DNA of 64,000 nucleotides from an uncultured Gemmiger sp. (GCA_944388125.1 CALXHO010000007.1:1-64000); one strand, 5' to 3'. Positions 7,776-16,804 are shown, counted from the first letter of the stretch. The notes: generated from the sequence alone by a model not told the origin. Numbers and translations: made by a program.

Positions 7776-9293
7776 ATGCATTATCACGATTCTCGACTCC
7801 TGAAAAGTATCAGCGCACTGGTGGATTTCCTTCTGATTCTGGCAATCTTTTTCCTGTCTGGCCTGCTCAGAATGATCTCGCCCTTTGGCGATACCTTTTC
7901 AATGAACGATGTGTATCGGTTCATGCCGTTGTCCGTACTGTATGCAGCGGTCATGGTGATGTGCTACTGGACCGAGGGCAGCTATCAGTCGCTGCACATC
8001 CGCAGCGTCAAGCGTGAACTGGTCAAGGTTTTTGTGACGAACCTGATCGGGTTTGCCCTGGTGGCAACGATCCTTTTCGTTTTTCAGCTGTCGCAGTTTT
8101 CCCGTCTGCTTCTGGTTCTGTTCTATGCCCTGTCGGTTGTGGCCATTGTCATCAAGCGCTTTGTACTTGACAAGGCTGCCACGTGGTATGTGCTGAAACA
8201 TAATATTGCAGCAAGGGTTGTGATTGTGGGCAATGGCCCCATGGCACACCGGTTTTACAAGGATGTGGTTTCCCGGCACACGGCTTCCATGCGGTATGTG
8301 GGGTACCTCGCCGATCGACCGGCAGAAGATATGCCGGACTATCTGGGAACCCCGCTGGAGTTTCATAAAATCCTTCAGAAAACCCGTGTGGATCATGTGG
8401 TCATTGCGGAGGAAACCCAGGAACGCCACAATCTGCAGAAACTGATCTCCATTGCGGATACCTACCATATCCGGGTATCTGTGGTGCCGGTCTACAACGA
8501 TTTCGTAAAAGATACAACACAGGTCAGCGTCATCAACGGAATCCACCTGGTTGATGTTGCCCTGGTGGACACCTGTGACATCATGGGGGTCCATATCGTG
8601 GTCACCGATATGGAAAAGACCCTGAACCTGATCGAGACAAAACTCGAGGAGTGGCGGGGAAAATATATCTGTGTGGCCAATGTGCACACCACTGTCACCG
8701 CCCATGACGATGCCTCGTACCGCAAAATCCAGAATGACGCGGTCATGGCTCTCCCGGATGGAGGGCCGCTCTCCCAGTACAGCCGGGAACATGGCTATCA
8801 GACGGCTCAGCGTGTGACAGGCCCGGACCTCATGAAAGAGGTACTGGCCAGAAGCGCCGAAAAAGGCTGGCGGAACTATTTCTACGGCTCCACGCCGGAA
8901 ACATTGGAGTTGCTGCGCAACAAGATCGAGGAGCGCTATCCGGGAGTGCAGATTGCCGGAATGATGTCTCCGCCGTTCCGTGACCTGACGCCGCAGGAGG
9001 ATGCGGACATCGTCAGAGAGATCAATGCGGCCAAACCGGATTTTGTATGGGTCGGTCTGGGCGCACCCAAACAGGAACGCTGGATGGCAGCACACGACGG
9101 CCGGGTCAAGGCACTGATGGTCGGTGTGGGAGCGGCGTTTGATTATGAGGCGGGCAATATCAAGCGCGCCCCCATGTGGATGCAGAAACGGAACCTGGAA
9201 TGGCTGTATCGCCTGATGCAGGACCCCAAGCGTCTGTTCAAGAGATATTTCCAGACAAACACAAAGTTTTTGCTGTGGAAGTGGAGACAGTAA
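7776..9293 (+). CDS. PGT-like membrane/nucleotide-binding domain fused to a WecG/TagA/CpsF glycosyltransferase
   Basis: A 505-residue two-part protein. Residues 10-130 hold four membrane helices and 145-265 a Rossmann-like CoA_binding_3 domain, together the N-terminal half of large sugar-1-P transferases. Where the catalytic PGT domain should begin (about 270), the sequence becomes a WecG/TagA/CpsF glycosyltransferase to the C terminus, with ANVHTTVTAHDD (301-312), LPDGGPL (326-332), FYGSTPETLELL and WVGLGAPKQERWM (425-437). The TagA family adds ManNAc or a related sugar to an undecaprenyl-PP-sugar, the second step of teichoic acid or capsule repeats. The neighbour at 6152 would supply the first step. 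The fusion is unusual; the frame is uninterrupted. Confidence 0.8.
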   Translation: MHYHDSRLLKSISALVDFLLILAIFFLSGLLRMISPFGDTFSMNDVYRFMPLSVLYAAVMVMCYWTEGSYQSLHIRSVKRELVKVFVTNLIGFALVATILFVFQLSQFSRLLLVLFYALSVVAIVIKRFVLDKAATWYVLKHNIAARVVIVGNGPMAHRFYKDVVSRHTASMRYVGYLADRPAEDMPDYLGTPLEFHKILQKTRVDHVVIAEETQERHNLQKLISIADTYHIRVSVVPVYNDFVKDTTQVSVINGIHLVDVALVDTCDIMGVHIVVTDMEKTLNLIETKLEEWRGKYICVANVHTTVTAHDDASYRKIQNDAVMALPDGGPLSQYSREHGYQTAQRVTGPDLMKEVLARSAEKGWRNYFYGSTPETLELLRNKIEERYPGVQIAGMMSPPFRDLTPQEDADIVREINAAKPDFVWVGLGAPKQERWMAAHDGRVKALMVGVGAAFDYEAGNIKRAPMWMQKRNLEWLYRLMQDPKRLFKRYFQTNTKFLLWKWRQ

Positions 9294-9323
9294 CTGCCTC
9301 CCGGTAAAATTGTATTGAAAGAA

Positions 9324-9380
9324 CCCCGGCCTCGTACTTTTCCTGTCTGACAGGAAGGCACGAGGCCGGGGCTTTGTGTT
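9324..9380. terminator. Bidirectional intrinsic terminator
   Basis: CCCCGGCCTCGT pairs with ACGAGGCCGGGG, with a second small hairpin (tcctg/caggaa) in the loop. It separates the fusion glycosyltransferase (+) from the TetR gene (-). Confidence 0.75.
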
Positions 9381-9391
9381 CTCTATGCTTT

Positions 9392-9955
9392 TTACCGGAT
9401 CCCCTGCAAGGCCAGCCGCTCAATGAGGGCGGCCAGTTCATCGGCGCTTTTTTTCATGCCGCTTTCCAGCCAGACCTGGAATACCTCGATGGTGCCGGAC
9501 ACGATAAAGGCATTGATGTAAGGGTAATCTTCCGGCTTCTGGTCGCCGTGCAGCGGGAGCCACTCAGTCAGAGCCATCTCACTGATCATCGACTTCATCT
9601 TGTCCATGAATTCGGCGTTGCCGTTTTTCTGCAGAAGCGGCAGGATATCGGCATGCTGTGCAAAGTGGGAGAACGCCTCGTAAATGATGGGGAAGGGGTT
9701 CTCGTTGAGCTGCCGGGGCGAATACTTGTGCAGGATTTCGGACAGTTCTTTCATCAGATCGTTGACCAGACAGTCCAGCAGGTCCTGGGTATCCTGGTAA
9801 TGCAGGTAAAAAGTCCCGCGGTTGATGCGGGCCAGGCGGCAGATCTGGGTGACGGTGATCTCCTTGGCGGGATGGGTGCGCAGCAGTTCCAGATAGGCCC
9901 GGCGGATGCTCTCCTGTGTTTTCTGTACCCGGAGATCGGGCTTTTTGTCCGGCAT
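9392..9955 (-). CDS. TetR/AcrR-family transcriptional regulator
   Basis: A 187-residue TetR-type repressor. The N-terminal HTH (residues about 8-60) contains the family pattern ITVTQICRLARINRGTFYLHY; the C-terminal helical domain, about 120 residues, resembles the TetR_C_7/C_33 type found in Firmicutes and has no recognisable ligand signature. The start at 9955 is set by AAGGAGGG 4 bases upstream; the open frame continues 14 codons further without an SD. It is divergent from an ABC ATPase/FtsX-like permease pair, and a palindrome lies in the shared region, so it probably represses itself and perhaps the transporter. Confidence 0.88.
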   Translation of the reverse strand: MPDKKPDLRVQKTQESIRRAYLELLRTHPAKEITVTQICRLARINRGTFYLHYQDTQDLLDCLVNDLMKELSEILHKYSPRQLNENPFPIIYEAFSHFAQHADILPLLQKNGNAEFMDKMKSMISEMALTEWLPLHGDQKPEDYPYINAFIVSGTIEVFQVWLESGMKKSADELAALIERLALQGIR

Positions 9956-10049
9956 GATACCCTCCTTTTGACACGGTAAATCAACAACTTGCGGCAATCT
10001 GTCGATTATTGAACGAAGCGGCGGATTTTAATGATTGAGCCAAAGAATT

Positions 10050-10083
10050 ACTTTTATTATAATGAAAGTACCGAGAAAATCAA
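10050..10083 (-). promoter_or_regulatory. tetR promoter with 20-base palindromic operator candidate
   Basis: On the minus strand TTGATT (10078-10083) and TATAAT (10056-10061) are 16 bases apart. The 20 bases 10050-10069 (ACTTTTATTATAATGAAAGT) are palindromic at 18 positions and cover the -10 box, the arrangement expected for TetR autorepression. Confidence 0.65.
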
Positions 10084-10151
10084 CATCTGTTGAGCAGAAA
10101 TGCTGCATCCGGAAAGCCGACAACTTTCACAATTTTGCGTGGAAAAAGTAC

Positions 10152-10180
10152 ATGAAATGTTCAGAATCCACTGATATACT
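10152..10180 (+). promoter_or_regulatory. Putative promoter of the ABC ATPase/permease operon
   Basis: ATGAAA (10152-10157) and TATACT (10175-10180) with 17-base spacing, 52 bases before the ATPase start. It does not overlap the tetR palindrome, which lies about 85 bases upstream. Confidence 0.45.
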
Positions 10181-10231
10181 GGCAACAGAATGGGCCGGGC
10201 CCGGTACCGGCGGACGGAAGGAGACGGGGGC

Positions 10232-10945
10232 ATGCCGCGCAACACCGCTTTTGTAACATTTGAGAACGTATGCAAATATTACCAGATGGGCGACACCCGC
10301 ATTGCGGCTGCCGACCATGTCAGCTTTGAAATAGAAAGAGGGGAATTCTGCGTCATTCTGGGGCCCTCCGGCGCGGGCAAGACCACCGTGCTGAACATGC
10401 TGGGGGGAATGGATACCTGTGATGAAGGCAAAATCCTCCTGGACGGGGAGATGGTCAGCGACTTCGATGCCCGGCGCCTGACCGAATACCGCCGCTATGA
10501 CGTGGGCTTTGTATTCCAGTTTTATAATCTGGTGCAGAATCTGACAGCCCGGGAAAACGTCGAACTCGCCAGCGAAATCTGCAAGGATCCGCTGGATGCC
10601 GACCTGGTTCTCGACGAGGTGGGACTCAAGGACCGCAAAAACAACTTCCCGGCACAGCTGTCCGGCGGCGAGCAGCAGCGGGTGGCCATTGCCCGGGCGC
10701 TGGCCAAAAACCCCAAGATCCTTTTGTGCGACGAACCCACCGGTGCCCTGGACTACAAAACCGGCAAACAGGTGCTGGAACTTCTGCAGGACACCTGCCG
10801 CAAAAAGGGACGCACCGTCATCGTCATTACCCACAACAGTGCCCTGGCAGCCATGGCGGACCGGGTCATCCGCATCAACAGCGGCCGGGTCATCGAGATC
10901 ACCCGCAACCCCGACCCCACACCGGTGGAAAGGATCGAATGGTAA
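10232..10945 (+). CDS. ABC transporter ATP-binding protein (LolD/MacB-type)
   Basis: A 237-residue ATPase of the LolD/MacB/FtsE group that works with FtsX-like permeases. Walker A is GPSGAGKT (44-51), the signature [15 protein letters not shown], Walker [13 protein letters not shown], and the H-loop [11 protein letters not shown]. The ATG at 10232 is preferred over an in-frame ATG at 10190 because GGAAGGAG lies before it and homology begins there. The TAA abuts the ATG of the permease with no gap, so they are coupled. Mechanotransmission-type transporters of this kind move or release lipoproteins, peptides or antibiotics; the substrate here is unknown. Confidence 0.9.
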   Translation: MPRNTAFVTFENVCKYYQMGDTRIAAADHVSFEIERGEFCVILGPSGAGKTTVLNMLGGMDTCDEGKILLDGEMVSDFDARRLTEYRRYDVGFVFQFYNLVQNLTARENVELASEICKDPLDADLVLDEVGLKDRKNNFPAQLSGGEQQRVAIARALAKNPKILLCDEPTGALDYKTGKQVLELLQDTCRKKGRTVIVITHNSALAAMADRVIRINSGRVIEITRNPDPTPVERIEW

Positions 10946-13900
10946 ATGGCACGCAGTTATCAGAAAAATATTCTGCGCACCTTCAAGGGCAGCCGCAGCC
11001 GCTTTGTGGCGATTTTTGCCATTGTGGCGCTGGGCGTCGGTTTTCTGGCCGGTCTGCTCTCTACCACACCCGACATGGAGGACTCCATGGAGGATTATCT
11101 GGACGCGGGCAATCTCTTTGACCTGCGGGTGGTGTCCACCCTCGGCCTGACCGACGACGATGTCCAGGCCCTGCGCCAGGTGGAGGGGGTGGGCGAGGTT
11201 CAGCCTGCCTATTCGGCGGATCTGCTGATCCAGGATGCCAGCGTCGAACTGGTAGGCCGGGTGCACAGCCTGACCGATGACCCGGAGGGAGCGGACGTCA
11301 TCAACCGTCTGACCCTCACTGAAGGCCGGTGGCCGCAGGCAGACAACGAGTGCGTGGTGGAGGAGGGCATCTCCACCCTGAACAAGGAGTTTGCCATCGG
11401 GGACACACTGGTTGTCGACCCCGAAAATGAGGATCTGGAAGATACCCTGTCCCAGACCGAGTTTACCATTGTGGGCAAGGTACATAACACCTACTATTTC
11501 TCCTACGAGCGGGAACCGGCCAGCGTGGGCAGCGGCGCGGTGGACATTGTTCTGTATGTGAAACCGGATGCCTTTGCCTATGACAGCTATACCGAGCTTT
11601 ATCTGACTGTCGACGGCGCGGCCCAGCTGGCCAGCCTGGAGGATGAATATACCGATCTGGTGTCCACGGTAGCCGACCGCATCGAATCCATGGAGGATGT
11701 TCGCTGTGAGGCCCGTTACACCCAGGTGGTTTCCGATGCCCAGGCAGAGATCGACGATGCCTGGCAGGAATATTACGACGGCAAGGCGGAGGCGGATGAG
11801 GAGCTGGCCGATGCCGCCCGGGAGCTGGAGGATGGCCGGAAGGAACTGTCCGATGGTGAACAGGAATACCAGGACGGTGAGCAGGAATACAGTGACGGCC
11901 TGGCCGAAGTACAGGAAAATGAACAGAAGATCGCGGACGGCGAGGTTCAGCTGGCGGACGGCCTGCGGGAACTGCAGGAAAAGCAGGCCGAGTACGACAA
12001 TGCTGTGACCAAGCTGGCCGACGGCGAAAAACAGCTGGCGGATGGCAAAGCCCAGCTGGATGCGGCCCAGAAGAAGTATGACGACGGCCTGGCGCAATAC
12101 CAGGCGGGTCTGGCCCAGTTTGAGGACGGGAAACGTCAGTATGATGCGGGTGTCGCTGCGTACGAAGAGGGTGTCCGGCAGTTTGAACAGCTCAAATTGC
12201 TGAATCAGGCCCAGAACGGTCTGACGGTCGGCATCCAGACGATCCTCGACCTGGGCTATGCCGGCAATGAGGAGGAGGCCCGTGCTCTTTTCTCTGACGA
12301 GAGCTTGGCCGAGACCGGGGAAGCCATCGATCAGCTGAATCAGCTGGCGCAGCTGCGCACCCAGGAGAAGGAAGCCAGGCAGACGTATGAGTCTGCTCTG
12401 GCGGCGGCCGGAGAAGATTCCGATACGGAGCAGGACCCCGAATCCTTACCGGATTCCACCAGGCAAGGGGATACCGGTGCAACCGGGGCGGAGCTGGACG
12501 ATGCCGGGGCAGAAGAACTGGCAGACGAAACCGTGGAACTTGCTGACGGGGAAAACGCCCAGGATGAAACCGGCCAGGAAAAAACCGCCCTTGATGCGGA
12601 CAATGCCGGAACAGCCGCAGAGGAACCCCCCATAGAGCCGGAAACCGTGGGGGCGGAAGCGTCGGAGCCGGACGGCAACGTGCAGACGGAACCGGAAACC
12701 CATGACGAGGTGGACGATATCCAGGCAGCCTCCACTGCCGCCGGAACGCCTGCCGGGGAACAACCGGCCTCTGAAGTGACGCCCGAAACCGACCCGACGG
12801 AGCCGGATCTGTTGGAAGAACAACAGCCTTCTGTCACTGCCGGGGAAAAGGAGACGGCAGTCGGCGAGGGCGTCCAGCCGGAGGCCAAAGCCCATGCGGC
12901 GCCCCTCACAACGGATGGAGATACGGAACTCCCCGATGTGGAGACGGCGAAAAAGGCCTGGGACGAGGCCCGGAACGCCTGGCTCGTTGCACTGAAGGAA
13001 GCGGCCAAAACCTATTTTGGTTTTGATCTGGACATCGAAAATCCGCTTCTTGTCAACTTTGCCGAGCAGATCGCGGATGAGAAAATCGCAGAACTTCCGG
13101 ATATGCAGCAGCAGTATGAGCAGCTCAAGCAGCTGAATACGGCGCAGCATGGTCTGGAAACCGGTGTGCAGGCGATCCTGGATGCCGGCTATGCCGCGTC
13201 GGAGGAGGAAGCCTACGCACTCTTCTCCGACGAGGCCATTGCAGCGACGGAGGCAGAGCTGGAAGAAGGCCGCATAGAGCTGGAGGAAAACGCCGCATTG
13301 CTGGACGCCACCGAACAACAGCTGGCCGATGCCAAGAAAGAACTGGATGCCGGCAAAGCCCAGCTGGATTCCGGCTGGGAGCAGTACAACACCCAGGGGG
13401 CGGCCTTCTACGAGGGCAAACGCCAGCTGGAGGACGGCAAGCGTCAGCTGGACGATGGCTGGGCAACCCTGACCGACAAACAGGTGGAGCTCAACGATGC
13501 CAAACAGCAGATCGCTGATGCCTATGCCGAGCTGGCCGACGCCCGTGCCGAGCTGGATGACGCCCGGCAGACCATCGCAGAAAACCGGCAGAAACTGGCC
13601 GACGGTGAGATAGAATACGCCGACGCCAAGGCGGAGGCGGAGCAGGAGCTGGCCGATGCCCGTGCGGAGATCGAGGACGCCCAGGCCAAGGTGGACGAGA
13701 TCGAGTATCCCTCCTGGTACGTATGGGACCGGGATGATAATGTGAGCTTTTCCTCCTTCCGGGGCAATGTCTCCAAGGTGGAGGCGCTGTCCGGCGTGTT
13801 TCCCATCTTCTTCTTCCTGGTGGCGGCACTGGTGGTTTCCACCACCATGACCCGCATGGTGGAGGAGGAACGCCTTCAGATCGGCACCATGAAGGCCCTG

Positions 13901-15385
13901 GGTTACTCCAATCATGACATCATGCGCAAGTATATCCTCTACGCCATGACGGCGGCGGTGTCCGGTGCGCTGGTGGGACTGGCCGTTGGCTTTACGGTGT
14001 TTCCGTCGGTCATCTGGTACGCCTACGCCATGATGTACTACGTGCCGGAATTCCATGCTGTCTGGCGCTGGAACTACGCCATTTTCTCCAGCGGGCTGCT
14101 CATCGGCAGCGCTTTGCTGGTGACCTGGACTGCCTGCCGCAATTCCCTCAAGGAAACACCTGCGGACCTCATGCGCCCACGGGCACCCCAGGCAGGCAAG
14201 CGAATTTTCCTGGAATATATCCGCCCGCTGTGGAAGCATCTGTCCTTCACGCAAAAGGTTACCTGCCGCAATCTGTTCCGATATAAAAAGCGGTTCTGGA
14301 TGACTGTCATCGGTGTGGCGGGCTGCACCGCCCTGCTGGTGACCGGTTTCGGGATCTCGGATTCCATCAACGGCATCATCGTCAAGCAGTACCGGGATGT
14401 GGATCATTACGATCTTATGACCGCTGTGACCGATGCTGAGGATACCCAGCAGGGAGAGATTCACGACTACCTCTTTGGCGACGAGGCTTTCCCGGCATCG
14501 CTGGCCACCCTGACCGAGAAAACCACTCAGGAACTGCCGGACGGCTCTTCGGCGGAAGTTTACATGATGGTCCCCCAGAACGTGGAAGAATTCTCCCAGT
14601 TCTATGACCTGCATGAACGGGTCTCCCGCAAGGCGACTCCGCTGGGGGAGACCGGCATCGTCATGACCGAAAAGCTGGCCGAACTCATGGATGCCAAGAC
14701 CGGGGATACCGTGACCCTCGTCAACGCCGACGGGGAAGAAGCAACGTTCACCATCAGCGGCATCTGCGAGAACTATGTCTCCAACTACGTTTACCTCAGC
14801 GCCGATACCTACACCCAGGCGTTCGGGGAAGAACCGCAGTGGAATGTTATTCTCAGCCGGATGACGGATACCTCCCAGGCGTCCCGGGATGCCGTGTCGG
14901 CAATGCTGCTTGGCATGGAGGACGTGGCCAGCGTGACCTTCACGGTGGACACCACCACCTCGGTTCTGAACATGCTCAACTCCATCAATGCGGTGGTGGT
15001 CATGATCGTCATCTGCGCAGCGGTGCTGGCGCTGGTGGTGCTGTACAACCTGACCAACATCAATATTGCCGAGCGTGTCAAGGAGATCGCCACCATCAAG
15101 GTCCTGGGCTTCTATGACCGGGAAGTCAGCGCCTACGTCATGCGTGAGAGCATTGCCCTCACCATCATCGGCGCGCTGTTCGGCATGGTGGGCGGCATCG
15201 CCCTGCACCGCTTCGTCATCTACACGGTGGAGGTGGATGCGGTCATGTTCGGCCGGACCATCGACTTCTCCAGTTTTGTCTATGCCCTGGGGCTGACCAT
15301 TCTGTTCAGCCTGGCAGTAAACCTGTACATGGGACGGAAACTCAAAAAAATCTCCATGGTTGAAAGCATGAAAGCACCGGAATGA
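10946..15385 (+). CDS. Very large FtsX-like ABC permease with extracellular coiled-coil insert
   Basis: A 1,479-residue permease: an N-terminal membrane helix (about 14-36), a MacB-like periplasmic domain (about 45-265), a long outside region rich in heptads of the form xLADGxxQLxDG (about 275-410 and 770-920), and two FtsX domains (about 940-1075 and 1350-1475) with a further outside domain between them. Inside the coiled coil are two special parts: a roughly 180-residue Asp/Glu/Pro/Thr-rich low-complexity block (about 488-665), and a duplicated 45-residue module with LFSDE (near 413 and 726). Coiled-coil FtsX permeases of this kind occur across Clostridia beside a MacB-type ATPase; their cargo is not established. 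The frame is intact. Confidence 0.85.
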   Translation: MARSYQKNILRTFKGSRSRFVAIFAIVALGVGFLAGLLSTTPDMEDSMEDYLDAGNLFDLRVVSTLGLTDDDVQALRQVEGVGEVQPAYSADLLIQDASVELVGRVHSLTDDPEGADVINRLTLTEGRWPQADNECVVEEGISTLNKEFAIGDTLVVDPENEDLEDTLSQTEFTIVGKVHNTYYFSYEREPASVGSGAVDIVLYVKPDAFAYDSYTELYLTVDGAAQLASLEDEYTDLVSTVADRIESMEDVRCEARYTQVVSDAQAEIDDAWQEYYDGKAEADEELADAARELEDGRKELSDGEQEYQDGEQEYSDGLAEVQENEQKIADGEVQLADGLRELQEKQAEYDNAVTKLADGEKQLADGKAQLDAAQKKYDDGLAQYQAGLAQFEDGKRQYDAGVAAYEEGVRQFEQLKLLNQAQNGLTVGIQTILDLGYAGNEEEARALFSDESLAETGEAIDQLNQLAQLRTQEKEARQTYESALAAAGEDSDTEQDPESLPDSTRQGDTGATGAELDDAGAEELADETVELADGENAQDETGQEKTALDADNAGTAAEEPPIEPETVGAEASEPDGNVQTEPETHDEVDDIQAASTAAGTPAGEQPASEVTPETDPTEPDLLEEQQPSVTAGEKETAVGEGVQPEAKAHAAPLTTDGDTELPDVETAKKAWDEARNAWLVALKEAAKTYFGFDLDIENPLLVNFAEQIADEKIAELPDMQQQYEQLKQLNTAQHGLETGVQAILDAGYAASEEEAYALFSDEAIAATEAELEEGRIELEENAALLDATEQQLADAKKELDAGKAQLDSGWEQYNTQGAAFYEGKRQLEDGKRQLDDGWATLTDKQVELNDAKQQIADAYAELADARAELDDARQTIAENRQKLADGEIEYADAKAEAEQELADARAEIEDAQAKVDEIEYPSWYVWDRDDNVSFSSFRGNVSKVEALSGVFPIFFFLVAALVVSTTMTRMVEEERLQIGTMKALGYSNHDIMRKYILYAMTAAVSGALVGLAVGFTVFPSVIWYAYAMMYYVPEFHAVWRWNYAIFSSGLLIGSALLVTWTACRNSLKETPADLMRPRAPQAGKRIFLEYIRPLWKHLSFTQKVTCRNLFRYKKRFWMTVIGVAGCTALLVTGFGISDSINGIIVKQYRDVDHYDLMTAVTDAEDTQQGEIHDYLFGDEAFPASLATLTEKTTQELPDGSSAEVYMMVPQNVEEFSQFYDLHERVSRKATPLGETGIVMTEKLAELMDAKTGDTVTLVNADGEEATFTISGICENYVSNYVYLSADTYTQAFGEEPQWNVILSRMTDTSQASRDAVSAMLLGMEDVASVTFTVDTTTSVLNMLNSINAVVVMIVICAAVLALVVLYNLTNINIAERVKEIATIKVLGFYDREVSAYVMRESIALTIIGALFGMVGGIALHRFVIYTVEVDAVMFGRTIDFSSFVYALGLTILFSLAVNLYMGRKLKKISMVESMKAPE

Positions 15386-15464
15386 GACCGGTTCCCACGG
15401 ATCCCCGAAACCCCGCATGGGATGAGTAAAAATTCATATTTTTGCAGAAAATACCTGAATGTTG

Positions 15465-15496
15465 CCCGGACTGTTTTTAACAGTCCGGGATTTTTT
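15465..15496 (+). terminator. Intrinsic terminator after the ABC permease
   Basis: A perfect 11-base stem (CCCGGACTGTT / AACAGTCCGGG) with a three-base loop, followed by six T. Confidence 0.9.
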
Positions 15497-15525
15497 GTGC
15501 AAAATGCCGCTAAAACGTGTAAATC

Positions 15526-15554
15526 TTGACTGGCAAGAAAATATTGGATATAAT
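15526..15554 (+). promoter_or_regulatory. Strong promoter of the ricin-domain gene
   Basis: TTGACT (15526-15531) and a perfect TATAAT (15549-15554) with a 17-base spacer. The leader is about 100 bases and ends in a strong AGGAGGGG SD, suggesting high expression. Confidence 0.75.
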
Positions 15555-15664
15555 ATTGTCGTACGAGCGGCAAATCGTTGCCGACCTGTGTGCCGGAGGG
15601 ACACGCCTCAAGAAAGGCTGACGGCGCACGGGATACATGAACACCTTTTAGGAGGGGAACAGCA

Positions 15665-16495
15665 ATGGCTGTAAAGAAAACCGCAAAAAAAGTGGCTCAG
15701 ACCGTGATCGCGGAAGACAAGTTCTACACCATCAGTGCCGCCAACGGCAAAGTGGTGGAAGTTGCTGATTACAATACCGACAATGGCGCCAAGATCCAGC
15801 TGTGGGACAATGCCAATGCCGAATGGCAGCAGTGGGGCTTTGTCCGCGCGGGCGAGGGCGTTTACCGTATCAAGAACCGTTTCACCGGCAAGATGATGGA
15901 TCTGGATTGCAGCGGCGTCACCGACGGTACCCGCGTCCATCAGTGGGAAGGCGCCAGCGCCAGCAGCCAGCTGTGGGTGGTTGAGCCTGCCAACGACGGC
16001 CGCGCCAAGATCAAGTCCAACCTGGCCGGCAAGTGCCTGGATGTTGTGGCCATGAGCACCGAGAACGGTGCCGCCCTGCAGATCTGGAGCGATGTCAACG
16101 GTGAGAACCAGTACTGGACCATCACCGAAGTCACCCGCAAGCCCAAGGCCAGTGCCAAAGCCAAGGCTGCCAAGGCCAAGGCCGACCTGGAAGCTGCCGC
16201 CGGCAATATCGGTGAGGCTGCCAAGGCTGCTGCCGACGTTCTGACCGATGTGGCCGATGCTGCCAAGAAGGCTGTCACCGATGTGGCCGATACCGCGGTC
16301 AAGGCCGTGGAGACCGTCAAGAAGCCTGCCGCCAAGAAGCCCGCTGCCAAAAAGGCCGAGCCCGCCAAGAAAGCGGAGCCCGTCAAGAAGGCTGAACCTG
16401 CCGCCAAGGCTGCGGAGCCTGCCAAAAAGGCTGAGCCCGCCAAGAAGCCTGCAGCGAAAAAGCCTGCCGCCAAAAAGCCCGCCGCCAAGAAATAA
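15665..16495 (+). CDS. Ricin-type beta-trefoil lectin domain protein with histone-H1-like basic tail
   Basis: A 276-residue protein in three parts. Residues 1-10 are basic (KKTAKK). Residues about 18-155 form a ricin-B-type beta-trefoil: QLW, HQW and QIW motifs (QxW-like) recur about every 45 residues, at KIQLWDN, RVHQWEG and ALQIWSD. Residues about 157-276 are an Ala/Lys-rich helical stretch followed by PAAKKPAAKKAEPAKK-type repeats, the composition of eukaryotic and bacterial H1-like DNA-binding tails. There is no signal peptide, membrane segment or sorting signal, so it should stay in the cytoplasm, unusual for a ricin lectin. It has its own strong promoter, SD and terminator. Role unknown; nucleoid, RNA or polysaccharide binding are all possible. 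Confidence 0.85.
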   Translation: MAVKKTAKKVAQTVIAEDKFYTISAANGKVVEVADYNTDNGAKIQLWDNANAEWQQWGFVRAGEGVYRIKNRFTGKMMDLDCSGVTDGTRVHQWEGASASSQLWVVEPANDGRAKIKSNLAGKCLDVVAMSTENGAALQIWSDVNGENQYWTITEVTRKPKASAKAKAAKAKADLEAAAGNIGEAAKAAADVLTDVADAAKKAVTDVADTAVKAVETVKKPAAKKPAAKKAEPAKKAEPVKKAEPAAKAAEPAKKAEPAKKPAAKKPAAKKPAAKK

Positions 16496-16548
16496 GTCCG
16501 GTTTCATTCCGGAGTTCTGAGCTCCCGCAATTTTGTGCTGTAACGAGG

Positions 16549-16592
16549 CCGCCCCGCACGAGGATTCTTCCTTGTGCGGGGCGGATTTTTTT
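16549..16592 (+). terminator. Intrinsic terminator after the ricin-domain gene
   Basis: An 11-base GC stem (CCGCCCCGCAC / GTGCGGGGCGG) with a 14-base loop, followed by seven T. Confidence 0.9.
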
Positions 16593-16804
16593 GTATATGG
16601 AAAATGATTTGACGGGGGAGCAAATCCAAAGAAATACCGGTCATGGAAAACAAAAAGCCTGAATCCCGACCATTCGCAGCTGACGGCCCTGCCGGAGATA
16701 CAAGGGACGCACAGAAAAAAGAAATATCGGATCTCCTGGAAGAGCGCAGCGGGGCAGGTCAGAACAAAGACTCACACCATGGTGCAGCAAAAAACAAGGG
16801 GCTG
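16593..16804. other. Intergenic stretch, no supported gene
   Basis: An ATG frame at 16643 runs rightward into the antisense of the DUF523 gene but has no SD. Its first part is hydrophilic and unlike anything I know. A weak GGGG/CCCC hairpin with a T-run on the minus strand near 16790-16812 may end the DUF523 transcript. Confidence 0.4.

Noticed and set aside
12446..15418. A 990-codon open frame on the minus strand across the permease gene, and a similar one at 10127-12097
   Set aside because: They are antisense to long genes with clear domains; the frames stay open because of the repetitive GC-rich codon pattern of the coiled coil. Their translations are His/Gly/Leu-rich and match no family.
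16320..16495. A tandem DNA repeat that could be taken for a repeat array
   Set aside because: It is coding sequence for the Lys/Ala/Pro tail; unit length varies and there are no spacers, so it is not a CRISPR.
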